From Trebouxia sp. TZW2008 (Eukaryota; Chlorophyta; Trebouxiophyceae; Trebouxiales; Trebouxiaceae), in the NCBI GenBank assembly GCA_002118135.1, contig BDIU01000506.1:1-37544 (forward strand): a stretch of 37,544 bases of DNA. Direction: 5' to 3'. The translations under genes and the position numbers were made by a program. This document shows, piece by piece, positions 9,721-20,466 of the stretch (position 1 is the stretch's first letter; each line of letters opens with the position of its first letter). Below the pieces are notes generated by a model. The model was given only the letters and a program-made list of their open reading frames with translations. It ran no database searches and had not been told where the DNA came from.

Positions 9721-11756
9721 CTAAAGGGGTCCAACTCTCGGGACGTCCGATAGCAGGTACTTAAGGCAGGTCGCATGACGCTGCATTACGTACTGTAAAC
9801 ATGTTTGCATACTGCACTTACAACTGACAGTATTTATGTCTGCTACATGTGCATGCATCAATGCCAAAGCTACATACATACATGATCTATGTCGTTTGCC
9901 CTCTTCACTTGCAAGATGAAGCTGTAGAGCTCAAGTCCAATGCATGGCATTGTCCTCAGACCCCTAACACGTGCAACTAGTACATTCAGTATGCTGTTGA
10001 AATGCAGCTGCTGCTTCTCACTCCACTTTTTGCTCTGCTGGTTCTGGGGATTCCTATGCTGAGCTGTTAATGTTGCATGCAGTGTCGTTCACAATGTCTC
10101 TCTGAGTTGTGCAACATCCAGCTTGTTGTTGACACAACATTCAAATAAACTTTCCTTTGTTGCATATAGGGGTAGCAAAATGCTGTAGGTTGACAAATAC
10201 TAGAAGGCAGCATCAATGTCCCACAAGGAGCCTACATGATAAACACCTCCTGAAATAATTGTTTGTAGCCCGTGGTTGGATCCATATCCTGAGCTGCAGT
10301 TGCACCAGTATGTCAGACAGATAAGCATAGATTGTAAATTCCGCAAAACGCCTCGTCAGAAGCCAAGAATGTTCATGCCTGTGGTTGTCTGATGGGAGTG
10401 GCGCTCGCATGAAGTTTTTTGACATCCCGCCCTGCGAAAAGGGTAACGTTACTAGCCTGACTTGGTCATTGCTCGCTTCCGGATCTACTGGCTATGGTGC
10501 TATTCGTGCCGACTGTATGTCATTCACTGCCGCTGACCGGGAGCATATCCGCTGACGGCATGACGACGCTTGGTGTATGGAACGCTTAAACGATTTGTGT
10601 CGTTTCGAAAATTGCCTGAATCGGCTATCGTGCTGTTATGATGATTTGCACCACTCTATCACGCTTTGGCACATGGTTATCCATGACGTCAAGTATGCTG
10701 GAAGAGCAGCACTGCATGCAACATGCCATATGCCTTGAAGATTCACAGGCGCACTCAATTGATTTGCAATCATACCATTAATATTGTGCCACATGATGCA
10801 ACTCTAACTTTTAGTCACAGACCAATCTGCTTCTGACACACTGGCTGACATAATCTGTCATGATACAGACTGATGCAACTGTACAAGTGCATGTATTCAG
10901 ATTTTAGCTTTTGTCGTGGTGCTCAAGCCACATGTGCTTATGTGCACAGATAATTATTTCCCTGTCTTGTCTATGCAGCATGAATCTTAGTGTGTGTGCG
11001 TCTAAACGCTACAACTACCGTCACGGAGGTGTGGCAAATCTAGAGAAGGGTGTTTACAGAATGTAAGGTTTGTATTGCTGGCAGTGCTGAAAGTGTTTGA
11101 TGTTGACTACCGTAATAGTCAACTAAGCTGAAAGCAACAAGTTGGGGATGTCATGGCTGCAATGATCTCTAACAGTTGTTCGCAAGAGGCTCGTGACGCA
11201 ATCAGCATAAGCAAGCAAAATAGTTTTTGGTGTTTGACATCTCTGGCTGTTCAATCTCATAAGATAGCTAACTTGAAAAGCCAAATACCATATTGATTTT
11301 CTCCTTAAAATCACAGCAGCAAACACAGACTAACCAAACTGAAATTGGCCAGACCTGTTCTCAACACAACAAAATTGGTGGTACATTCCAGGCACAGAAT
11401 GTGCGAGCGCTTCTGCAAACAAAGGCTAGCAAGCGACAGGGTTCGTGCATGTTTTGACTGCCAATAGTGGGTAGATTGACCGTGAATAGTGAGGGGAGCA
11501 TGTGAACAGCAGGCAAAACAGGCGATGCCATCAGCCTGATGAGCAAGACAAAAAACATCTACGATGACCTCACAACCGACCTGACAAACTACCTTATTGT
11601 TCAGTACAAACAGCGTCTAATTGCTTGGGGGAGCTCGCGCAACTGTGGCTGTCATTTGGCGCTGCTTTTGGTCTGAAACAGACGTCAACTCTGTCATATC
11701 GAGACAATCGCAATATGGTGTCCACCCTTGATCATGATGTCTTGCAGTCGACACAA
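9721..11756. other. 2-kb stretch without a supported gene
   Basis: No domain or phase-consistent exon pair was found on either strand. A minus-strand open frame (10213-10425) and others at 11123-11558 have alternative starts and no recognisable motif. A short hairpin, GTTGACTA...TAGTCAAC, lies at about 11102-11121. The last few hundred bases are the 3' flank of the cysteine-rich gene on the minus strand. Confidence 0.5.
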
Positions 11757-12984
11757 TCAGCCCCACCATGGTTTGATACAAAAATGGTTTTGGCATGAGA
11801 AGCCAGTCTGCAACAAATAAGACTCATGTGAGCTGCGGTGACTGCCATGCCCTCAGCAACACATGATAGCCATTGTTTGTGCCACAGCAAAAGCAGCTGT
11901 TCATGCCTTGCTTACCTTGCAATGCTTGTTATCCTCACAAAAGCCTGGTTTCTTGCAACACTTGCCCCATGAGCACTGCTCATACCACTGCATGTTGAAA
12001 CAGCTTGTGTTGGCATGACAGAGAACAAAATTGCTGTCATGCTGTATTGCATGACAGAGCAACACAGGACCGTTGACAATTGCATCAAAGCTCAAGTTGC
12101 AGTTTGTATGGAACAGCTATGGCCAAACATAATTTCAACTGACCTTGCACTGCCAATCCCAGCGGCAGAACCCACCAGCAGAGGGAGCTGCTGCAAAGTT
12201 TGATGTGGTAAGAAGATGCCGTCTTGAGAACTGAGCCTGACTGAACTGAGCTTCATAGAGCTGAGCTGCTGGGCTAGGCTGATCACAGCTTTCACAGGAC
12301 ACGGACTGACTCATGAGCACGGATGAGCCGCAATAGTTTGCTTTCGTGACGTTGCTGGGCACGCAGAAGGCTTCATCTCTGGAAGCAGTGGGGCGACACA
12401 CGGACGAAGAATCGCAAATATGGTAGCCATCGCAGCAAGGGCCGCAGGTGTTTTGCTCGACCAGATTTGACTGATATATAACACCAGTGAGAGTGTGCGA
12501 AGGTGGCAAACTCTGCAGAGCAAGACATCGTGGTCAAGCCGGGCATGCGCACGCAGCGTACCCGAGGTTGCAGGGACCTTGAGGTAGCCGTAGTCAAGGC
12601 TGCAGAACTCATACAAAGTAGCGCTCCGCATACCTTGTCGACCGCGCGGCAGAGATTGGCGAGTGGGAAGTTCCGTGGAAGTACGCTTGGTACACACAAT
12701 CCCCCATCAACCGCACCGAAGACATTGCGGGCCCTCAAAACACAAGTCATATTGCTGCCTTGCGGCACCAGCAAATTTGCGGAGTGACGGCTGGGGTCAG
12801 CCAGCACGATATCTTCCGATGCAGTGCCGCAATAAGCACCATCTTGACAACAGCTTCCGCACAGCAAGTTCACGGCCGTGCCGTCGGTGACAGGAACGTC
12901 CGCCGGCAGGCGACTCACCATCTCTGCAAAAGATGGCCTGAAAGCAGCGAGAAACAGAACTAACGAAACTGCCTGGAACATCAT
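11757..12984 (-). CDS. Secreted cysteine-rich repeat protein, four exons
   Basis: Exons by hand: 12634-12984, 12144-12512, 11916-12041 and 11757-11807 (stop TGA). All three introns are GT-AG and phase 0, giving 298 residues. It starts MMFQAVSLVLFLAAFRPSFA, a clear signal peptide, so the product is secreted or enters vacuole or wall. Exon 1 has CGSCCQDGAYC and exon 2 has CGPCCDGYHIC, a repeated C-x2-C-C-x-DG module. Exon 2 ends FCRWDWQCK, exon 3 ends GFCEDNKHCK, and exon 4 is a short CxxxxC tail ending CIKPWWG. NVT and NMT sequons are present. Symmetric phase-0 exons, each closing on a C-x(4)-CK motif, suggest growth by exon duplication. I do not recognise the family; a wall or extracellular matrix role is a guess. 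The spacing of the cysteines suggests disulfides. Confidence 0.7.
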
Positions 12985-13855
12985 ACTGGATGATGCCGGC
13001 CACTGCAAGTGCTGGCTACCACCAATCGGCGCTGCAACTGCTGCGGCGAACGCTTGAGCTGCTTGAACGAATACATAAAAGAGCCCAGACAACTTAGTCA
13101 ACCTTTGCACTCTGATTGTGTCAAGTCACGTGCTGATCGATGAGCAAATCGAATTGTTAGCTCATGCTCGTCAAAGTCGTAACACTGCCATCCATGCTGC
13201 CTGGGGGCAACAGGTGGGTTGCCACATCAAGGCTTGTGACTTATACATTGCGCAATGGCTTGCATCTGCATTTGACCATCGGATGCGCAACAAGCCACGA
13301 TACTCTTCACTGTAGGCATCAATGCATCACATGTGCAAATGTCTCGAGCATGATTTCATACGGACAACGTCACAGGAGCATTTTCTTTCAGAAGGACGAC
13401 TTTTCATTGCTCAACTCAACGTCATGATGGCACAATCGCATCATCCCATGATGATTCCTGAACACGTGTTCACATGCCGCTGTGATTCTTTCCAGCCGAC
13501 ATACGCCTGACTTCATGAGAAAGCTGAAGATGAACTTGACCTTCAAGGGCAAACAAGTTCATGTTGCAGCCTCATATTCGATTACAACTCTAGAGTAACA
13601 ACGGTGTTACACTCATATGCTGAGGCAGACCACCAATGCACTGATAACATGGCTTCTCAGGGCTCGTGGTACACCACTGCTTTGCAGCACAACAGCACCC
13701 CTCCTTTGCTGTTTTTCGAGGAAACGTTGTGAAAGCCAAGGCATCACAGCACAGATAGGCTTGACCGCAGCCGCAGCTTCAGGAAATTCAGGTCTGAAGG
13801 GTGAAAGGTAACTTTACAGCTGGGACTTTATAAATGGCTATTCAGGCTGATAGCA
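12985..13855. other. Spacer between the cysteine-rich gene and trpA
   Basis: Left part: promoter side of the minus-strand cysteine-rich gene, with an AT-rich CTTTTATGTATTC (minus reading) near 13065-13080 that could serve as a TATA element. Right part: 3' flank of trpA. Plus-strand open frames at 13118-13811 show no domain. Confidence 0.5.
13814..13818 (-). terminator. TGTAA polyadenylation signal of trpA
   Basis: On the minus strand AGCTGTAAAGTT lies about 40 bases after the trpA stop codon. TGTAA is the usual poly(A) signal of green algae, so its position supports both the gene end and the taxonomic guess. A five-base motif can occur by chance. Confidence 0.5.
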
Positions 13856-16800
13856 TCAGCTTCGAGTGGCATCTCGCAATTGCTGAGCCAGCTGTTCCAT
13901 AGCTTGCAGGCCCTTTTCATGAGTGCCAGACTCTCCTAGAACTTTCACTAGGGCGCTGCCAACAATCACCCCTTCCGCTCCCCATGACACAACCTGCTTG
14001 GCCTGCACACCCATTGAACAGTCACAAATGCCTTTGCGTTGCAGCTATGCCAGCTTCACCTTCCCTTTCTGATGCCTGATACTAATCTTGTGAAGGTGAG
14101 TGCGCAATGTCACAAATGAACAAATCCAGCCCATGGGCATGGCCAGAAAGTGCTGACCAGCATGCCATGCAGTGGACAGCATGTTCACGCATAAAGCCAC
14201 CTATGTCAAGTCAGCACTCGCAGCTCAGGTGCAAGAAACTGGTGGTGAAGTCAAGGAAGCACATCACACTACCTGCTGCAAATCAGGTGAGCTGCAGACA
14301 ATGTGGGCTGTCACTGTTCACTATGTCATATACTGCCTGAATTTCATGGACATATAGTCATTGCCACAGTGTGGCACATGTGATCAGCCTTGTTGGCTGG
14401 CTAAAGCATGTAAAATCACTCCCTCTCTCTCTCTGAATGTGCACCACTAGGTCATGTTCATCAATGATGTGCCTTCACAGTGGCAATGCGCCTTACTCAT
14501 GCATTGATGCAGCCATGCATACCAATGCAAGCACTTACTGCATCTGGGGCAGAGATGCCAAAGCCCACAGCAACTGACTTGTCTGTAACTTCATGCAACA
14601 TCTCAATGAGACCTTCAACCCTAGACTCCATAGAGGCTCGAGACCCAGTCACGCCTGCACATTGAACGAGACCAGTTCACATTGCATTCACAGGCAACAA
14701 CACAACTGTGTGTGGTTCTGCAACCTGGCAATTACAATTCATAGGCACTCAAACTCTGACTGTGATCAAGCAACCTGTCAACTATGACCCTTCCAGAGAC
14801 ACCCAACCCATGAGATGCATCAAATATCTTATGCACACTGCTGCTGGTTTCTGTTCATGCATCACAAAGGCACTCCAAGCAGACACATCTACACTCTATG
14901 AAAGGCATGCAGCAGTCCAACACATAGAAGCAGTTCAGCTTCAGCTTACAGCAGAAATCTCACAACATCATCACACCCAGGTATTCCATGACCCTAGCAG
15001 TGCCTGCTAGAATCAAAGCTGTGCTCAGCTGGCATGGAGGCTTGCCAATCACAGACAGCAGATACACAAAGATTTGCTCTGTTAATGGCATGGAGACCTA
15101 CTAGTCACCGCACATGCTGCATGTCAACACTGCATGATCTAACGTCACAGCTTTGCTCTGCTCAGGAAGTTTTCACGGCGCTCGGCCTGTTGGTCATAGG
15201 CACCAGGTAGACTAAGATGCGCTCAGCCAACAGCTTGGAAAACCTACCAGTGACAGACACAAGGTAGACAAAGCCCTGGGAAGCTTTGGCAATAGCTTGC
15301 ATGCGCTCCTTGGGCGTAGTGGGAGTGGTGAGCAGAACCAGCTCAAGGCCGGCTTTGCTTGCTGCTTCCCGGATTTCACCTGTCTCCTCTAGCGGTATGT
15401 CTGGTACTAGCAACCCTGCAGGTCAAACAAAAGAGATATTGAAAACGTTTTACCATCTGCCGGGATGAAAAGATGATTACAGTGATCTGACCTGTTTTGT
15501 CTGTAACAAAACATAACAGAATGAAGAATTTCGACAACTTTAAGCTACATCTTTTGCCGTGAAGGCTTGCAGCTAAAGAATGGCTTCATGACCATTCATT
15601 GACAAGCACCTTGATGTCAGACCTTTGAACGTATACTGATGTGCGGGTGCACTTAGGACTGAACGCTGTGAAGCATTGACGCATGTCACTGACCAGCAGT
15701 TGGTGAACTCGCCTTGATGCAGTCTGTACAGGTTCACAAAGTTATACAAACAGATGCAGGCGTGCTGCATAGGTCAGACATTTGAGAACGGTGCAGCTTC
15801 TTGCAAATAGGCATGAAAAGTCTGGTATGCAAAGCAGATGGACCCCTCAAATGCTTGCATCCATTTTCCGTATGGGAGGTTCATATACAAGCGTGTGAGA
15901 CTTGATGCAGCAGACCAGAAACTCCAGCTGCTTTTGCCTGCTGACATAGCTTCTCTGGGGTGCGCGCCTTGATTGGGTTGAAGTAGATGAAGAGGATGAT
16001 TGGTGCAGAAATGTGTGGAGAGACCTCACTGATCATGTTTAATACCTGCATGCCAATTTGCTCAGGTCACGAGTAAAATCATGATGACTAGCTAGCTCAA
16101 ATCCTATCGAACCCATTCTCTTGATCTGAGCAAACAGCTAGTATGTAGCAGCTTCCATACTATAAGTGCACATATGTATGTCCAGCATTCAACAGAACCC
16201 ACTTAGCAATTTTATTGGCTTTGCATGCGCAGTCTTTCATAGGTAGCTGTCATTGTTGAGGCAAGCAATCAACCCCAGTGTGTTCAAGTTGTGAATGACA
16301 TTTGTTGCAATGGTGCAAGCATGGCTGGCTCATGTAAAGTTGTACCTGATCAAGAGTCACATGTTGCTGCAGCAGAGCTCGTGTGGCTGATGCTTGTATT
16401 GTAGGTCCATCTGCCAACGGATCCTGCACGGAACAGTATGTTATGGGCCTGGGCATTGGATTTTCACAACTTGAACATACATTGATATAGTTCAGGTACA
16501 TATACTGATGTAGTCCAGAGACAAAGCCAGTGTACTTTCAACATGACATGCATTGATCATGGTAAACATGCACACCATGCAGAACTGAGGCAAGACTCGT
16601 TGTCATGCCACTCAGGCACATGGGTGATTGATGAACAAGTCACAGAACAGCGTTTCTGCATGCTGTGGCAGGTGTAACACTACAGCAGGTGTTGCTGCGT
16701 TTGCAAAGTGCTGTAGTAAGCTAGCTGTCAAATGCTGCAGAAATAAAGGTCGTACAGCAAGCTTTGCTACCACGTGTTGCGCCAGAATGGAATGCCAATG

Positions 16801-17266
16801 ATGCTGTTGCAGGACACACAGAGCCTTACTGAATAAGGCACTCCTAGTTCAATAACATCAGCGCCAATTTTATCAAGAATCTGGATAGCTTTAGCTGTAG
16901 TGGCCAAGTCTGGGTCTCCAGACATCAAAAATGGTATAAATGCAGTTCTGCAAACAGGACAGTCTGCGTCACTGCCACTTGCCACGCTGAGACCTATTGC
17001 TTGATGAATTTGCGCTTGTCATGCGTGTGCACTTACTTCTTCTGCTGCTTGAGCTTCTGCATGTGCTCACTGATAGACAGCGTCTGAGCCATAGTTGCCA
17101 TAGACACCTGGACCCGGTGGTTACGGTGCGCTCTATGCAATACAGGGTGCCTGCGTAGAGCTCGAGCAGAGACGCGTGGGGCAAAAGCAACTGCAGGGCT
17201 TGCGATCTGCCTTTCACTTGTGCTGCATACGGGATGCTCGCAACAGGAAATCTGCATAACGCTCAT
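13856..17266 (-). CDS. trpA: Tryptophan synthase alpha subunit, plastid-targeted
   Basis: Converts indole-3-glycerol phosphate to indole and glyceraldehyde 3-phosphate, partnering TrpB in the last step of tryptophan synthesis, in the plastid. Seven exons: 17037-17266, 16830-16947, 16346-16423, 15916-16045, 15248-15415, 14539-14654 and 13856-14002; all introns are GT-AG and every phase matches (987 nt, 328 residues). About 60 N-terminal residues, rich in A, R, S and H, look like a transit peptide; homology starts at [32 protein letters not shown] is the family signature. The two catalytic acids are in IELGVPYS (Glu) and DPLADG (Asp), on either side of an intron. Phosphate-site motifs [32 protein letters not shown] and [10 protein letters not shown] are intact. 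The E. coli protein is 268 residues, so the mature part is full length. Nothing suggests a pseudogene. Confidence 0.97.
14375..14433 (-). repeat. Dispersed repeat copy with (GA)n, inside trpA intron 6
   Basis: Forty-three bases (14375-14417) are identical, in reverse complement, to the copy at the right edge of the window, and both run on into a GA/CT dinucleotide tract (CCCTCTCTCTCTCT here). It lies within the last trpA intron (14003-14538), away from its splice sites. Confidence 0.9.
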
Positions 17267-17322
17267 GCTATCGCGTCTTGTCAAATGATGTGAATCATGC
17301 GGTGGCCGTCAGCATCGACAGC

Positions 17323-17329
17323 TATATAT
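17323..17329 (-). promoter_or_regulatory. TATA-like element of trpA
   Basis: TATATAT (minus reading AATATATAGC) sits about 57 bases upstream of the trpA ATG at 17266, a plausible TATA-box position given a short 5'UTR. Confidence 0.45.
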
Positions 17330-17571
17330 TGCCGTACTTTGAATTCTACTAGCTCAACGAGTCAAACCCGTGACGCCGGCAGGCTGGCGTTACGTGGGTT
17401 GTCTCGCAGATTGACATAATATTATTACTATTGTGTATATTACTATACTATTTTGTTGACCTCTGTGCATTTTTTCAGGAGCATTGCTGCCGGTGCTTGT
17501 CACATCTGCTTTATTTGTCTTCGTTCATCGTAGTCAGTGTTGGTGAGTGGACAGACTGCAACTGAGCGTTC

Positions 17572-18374
17572 CATGATACAGCTGAGCCGACAAATTGCAG
17601 CTCAGCTGACAACTGAGATGACAAACAAATTGCGCTGGAGCTCACATTGCAATCCAGCTGAGCTGACGTATTGCAGCCAGTACTTGGGCTCAATCTTTTC
17701 CTCAGATGCCACTTTTGATGCTGAAGTGAGGCATATGATTGCAAACGTTGCTTTTGTTCGTTTGCGTAAAGCCAAAGTTTGGTCCACAAGGGCTTTGACA
17801 CGTCTCACCAAACTCCAGTTTTCCCAGTCTATTGTCATGTTGGTGCTAATGTATGGTGCAGAGACATGGACTCTGTTCAACAAGCATTGTGCAGCTATGT
17901 CTGTCTTTTTGATGAGTTGTTCGAGACACATTTGTGGCATTTCTTTGAGAGACTGTGTTTCAAATGCAGCCATACTGTCAAAGTGTGAAACTTGTTCCAT
18001 GGACTCCCAACTGAGCAGTAAGAGGCTTAGGTGGTATGGACATGTCTGCAGGATGCTAGACACTAGGTTGCCTAAGGTCATGTTGTTTGGTCAAGTCAAG
18101 GGATCAAATCCTCCAGGTCGTCCAAGGAAGATCTGGAATGACATTGTTTTGTCTGACTTTCAACAGTTGAACATCAGGCGTCCATATTGCGACGCTCAAG
18201 ACAAGCTTGCCTGGCGAGATAGGACTTGTGCCACACATACCTAGCAGTATATGCTGGAACATGTAAGGATTATTATTATTATTATTACTACTATTATTAT
18301 TATTATCATCATTATTATTGTTGCAGCCAAGTTGACATGATACAGCTGAGCTGACAGATTGCAGCTGAGCTGAG
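17572..18374 (+). mobile_element. 5'-truncated LINE (RTE-like) with (ATT)n tail and long direct repeats
   Basis: An open frame to 18244 carries the C-terminal region of a non-LTR reverse transcriptase: CSQYLGSIFSSDATFDAEV, then SIVMLVLMYGAETWTLF, then KRLRWYGHVCRMLDTRLPK and PPGRPRKIWNDIV. It ends with a TAG, and 18269-18319 is an (ATT)n-type tail. The endonuclease and RT catalytic core are missing, so it is a dead 5'-truncated copy. A 39-base sequence (17572-17610) recurs just after the tail (18336-18374) with four differences; it is the likely target-site duplication. RTE-like assignment rests on the C-terminal motifs and the tail and is inference. Confidence 0.8.
18269..18319 (+). repeat. 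(ATT)n tail of the LINE
   Basis: A nearly pure ATT/ACT trinucleotide run directly follows the LINE 3' untranslated sequence. Such tails are typical of RTE-type non-LTR elements. Confidence 0.85.
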
Positions 18375-19653
18375 AAGCGGCAACTGAGTCGACAGTTGAG
18401 CTGCGCAAGATGAATCAGCGTTGAGGCGTAAGTGACTTCGCTTGACTAAAGGCAATGAATTCAAACAGCAGGTGCAATTCAGCTGCAAGCAGCCCAGGCG
18501 ATTCACAGGCGCTTGGAAAATCAATGCCAGACAAGACAGCATAATCCCTCGTGCAAAATACTGCCAATGGCTTGATCCAACAAGCATGCCAATTGGCAGC
18601 TTAGGACTGTCCAGCATACACAGACTCCCGCTCTGACCGCTGTGTTGACCATTGGGACATAAAATTATGGCTGAAAACCAGGTATGTATGCAACAGCAGC
18701 CTTGTGCATGCATGTCGGAATCCTCACTTGCAAGGCAGCAAGCAAGGCTGCTGCCGTGTGTGATGTTCACGATCCAGACTCCACATGGCACGACCGCATG
18801 CTGTGACTTGAGTGCCCAAAACTATATTACTCAAGCTGAATTGAGATTTGTATCTATGTGCATCCACACCTAAGGCTTTTCCAGCCCATATCGCACCATG
18901 GCATGGGTTGAATTGCGTTTGGCTTTTGTGCTCAACAAGTTTGCATGCTGCCTGCAGCATTGGAGCTCTGGGTGGCAAGCTGAACAAAAAGAGTTCGGGA
19001 GACTACCAACAAGATTGGCCTACACATCTCTGTGCACTTCAAGTATTATTTGATCAAGGGCAGGACAATTTTATCAAGACAAGCTCTGCCAGGTCAGCTC
19101 AACAATATGGATGCAGCACTTGAGGCTTTTGCAGTAAAGCTTGCAAGTCTGATTTGCCTTTTGCTTGTTTACCCTTTCCTGTCCAAGTCATCTGGTCCAG
19201 CATGCACATAAACAGAGGGAGTTGACTCACATGCATTTCTTAAAGCATTGCAGCAAAGCATGTAGACAGTGGCAAATTTGTAGCTGAGCCGTGGTAAAGC
19301 AGTACTTCATCACCGCTGAAGCAGCTAATGGAGATTGATTCTTTGGTGCTCAGAGTGAAGCTTTGCAACCAATTGAGTAGCCTGCGCTGATCAAGCTACA
19401 CATAATAAACCCAATGGTGCACTGGAACAGTCTGTGAGGCCGAACTGATTATGACAAGTTGTACGAAGTGTCCATTTGCACTATCAGCAAACTAGCTTCA
19501 TCAATTTTCATCCTACTGCAGACGACTGTATCGTGGTCTCACAAACCAAACCACCAACTACTTCTTGTTCAAACATCAGTCAGCAAGCACATGATGATCA
19601 AGCTCCAATTTTGCAGTCTTTCATATATGTAGTGCTGCAAGATCATGACAAAT
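18375..19653. other. 1.3-kb stretch without a supported gene
   Basis: It starts with further AGCTGAG-type repeats (18375-18420). Several open frames of 64-158 codons exist on both strands, but none has an ATG start combined with a domain, signal peptide or phase-matched exon partner. Confidence 0.5.
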
Positions 19654-20391
19654 TTACTGAAAGCACAGTGGACATATATGCGCATCAATGTCCTGAACCT
19701 TGCCATTGGTGTTTTTCCACACTGCATTGCCTTCAATGGCAGCACTGTAATCTGGCGCAGCACCGCACGGGTGAGTGACAACCTCAAAGCCTAGTTTGGT
19801 CATAAAAGGTAGCCACTGATTGGCAAAGTTGTTGAAAGCACCAACATAGGGAACATCATAGGAGCTGCAATAAACTTCAGTGACCATCCACTGACACGAC
19901 GCAAAATGCTCTGCTCCAACAAAGACCGTTTGGAAGTCCAGTCCTTGCATGTCTGTCTTGACTAGCCAACACTCCATAGGTTGAAGTGCGCGAAAGATGG
20001 ACTGAGGCGACACCAGTGGGACGAGCAACTTGGCTCCTTTACGACCTTTGGCTTCCACAGACGCAGCGTATGCTGTATGGTTTGTGAGCACTGGGAGGAG
20101 GCTTGACGAGTCCATGTGATGATGAAGCACAGTCAGCCCGGGTTCTGCTCCTACTGCAGCGGTGATCACAAATCTGTTCCGGACGTGTGGAATTTTTGCT
20201 GCAACTTCGACCAACGGCTCTACGGCCACTACGATTGTGCTTGCGTCTGTCGGGTCTGGGGGAGTATCGTGGGAGCCAATATTGAGAATGAAGCGTTCGC
20301 CATGAGTACCGCCTATGTCAGATCCGACAGAAACATGTATAGCGGAAGCGAGTAGAGAGCAAAGCAAGGGAAGTACTGCGAGCGCCATCAT
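19654..20391 (-). CDS. Secreted/ER FkbM-like SAM methyltransferase
   Basis: Predicted SAM-dependent O-methyltransferase of the FkbM type. The frame opens further upstream, but the paired ATGs at 20386-20391 give a clean signal peptide (MMALAVLPLLCSLLASAIHV) and 245 residues, intronless, stop TAA. The SAM-binding region is FILNIGSHDTPPDP, followed by VVAVEPLVEVAAK. The second conserved block is ECWLVKTDMQGLDFQTV, where family members usually have D-x-E-G; here it is D-M-Q-G, as in a plant and algal subgroup. An NHT sequon is present. FkbM proteins methylate hydroxyls of sugars or other small groups; with a signal peptide the substrate is probably a glycan in the ER/Golgi. Signal and motifs are seen, substrate is inference. 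Confidence 0.75.
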   Translation of the reverse strand: MMALAVLPLLCSLLASAIHVSVGSDIGGTHGERFILNIGSHDTPPDPTDASTIVVAVEPLVEVAAKIPHVRNRFVITAAVGAEPGLTVLHHHMDSSSLLPVLTNHTAYAASVEAKGRKGAKLLVPLVSPQSIFRALQPMECWLVKTDMQGLDFQTVFVGAEHFASCQWMVTEVYCSSYDVPYVGAFNNFANQWLPFMTKLGFEVVTHPCGAAPDYSAAIEGNAVWKNTNGKVQDIDAHICPLCFQ

Positions 20392-20452
20392 TGGCGAATT
20401 GCGCAATAAAAGGACATTGCCTTCTGACACAGCCGAGCTAAAGCGAGGCTTG

Positions 20453-20466
20453 CGAAATATATTTCG
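20453..20466. promoter_or_regulatory. AT-rich palindrome upstream of the FkbM-like gene
   Basis: CGAAATATATTTCG is a perfect 14-bp palindrome with a TATA-like centre, about 65 bases upstream of the ATG at 20391. It fits a TATA box or a dimeric-factor site; no direct evidence of use. Confidence 0.4.

Noticed and set aside
12373..13110. Long uninterrupted minus-strand frame (245 codons)
   Set aside because: It begins at a GTG and, after the donor at 12633, runs through intron and then the wrong frame of exon 2. The spliced model is phase-consistent and cysteine-patterned, so only 12634-12984 is kept.
17602..18081. 159-codon minus-strand frame
   Set aside because: Shadow of the LINE reading frame on the plus strand, which carries the recognisable motifs.
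18315..18791. 158-codon minus-strand frame
   Set aside because: No ATG-supported start, domain, signal peptide or exon partner; overlaps repeats next to the LINE.
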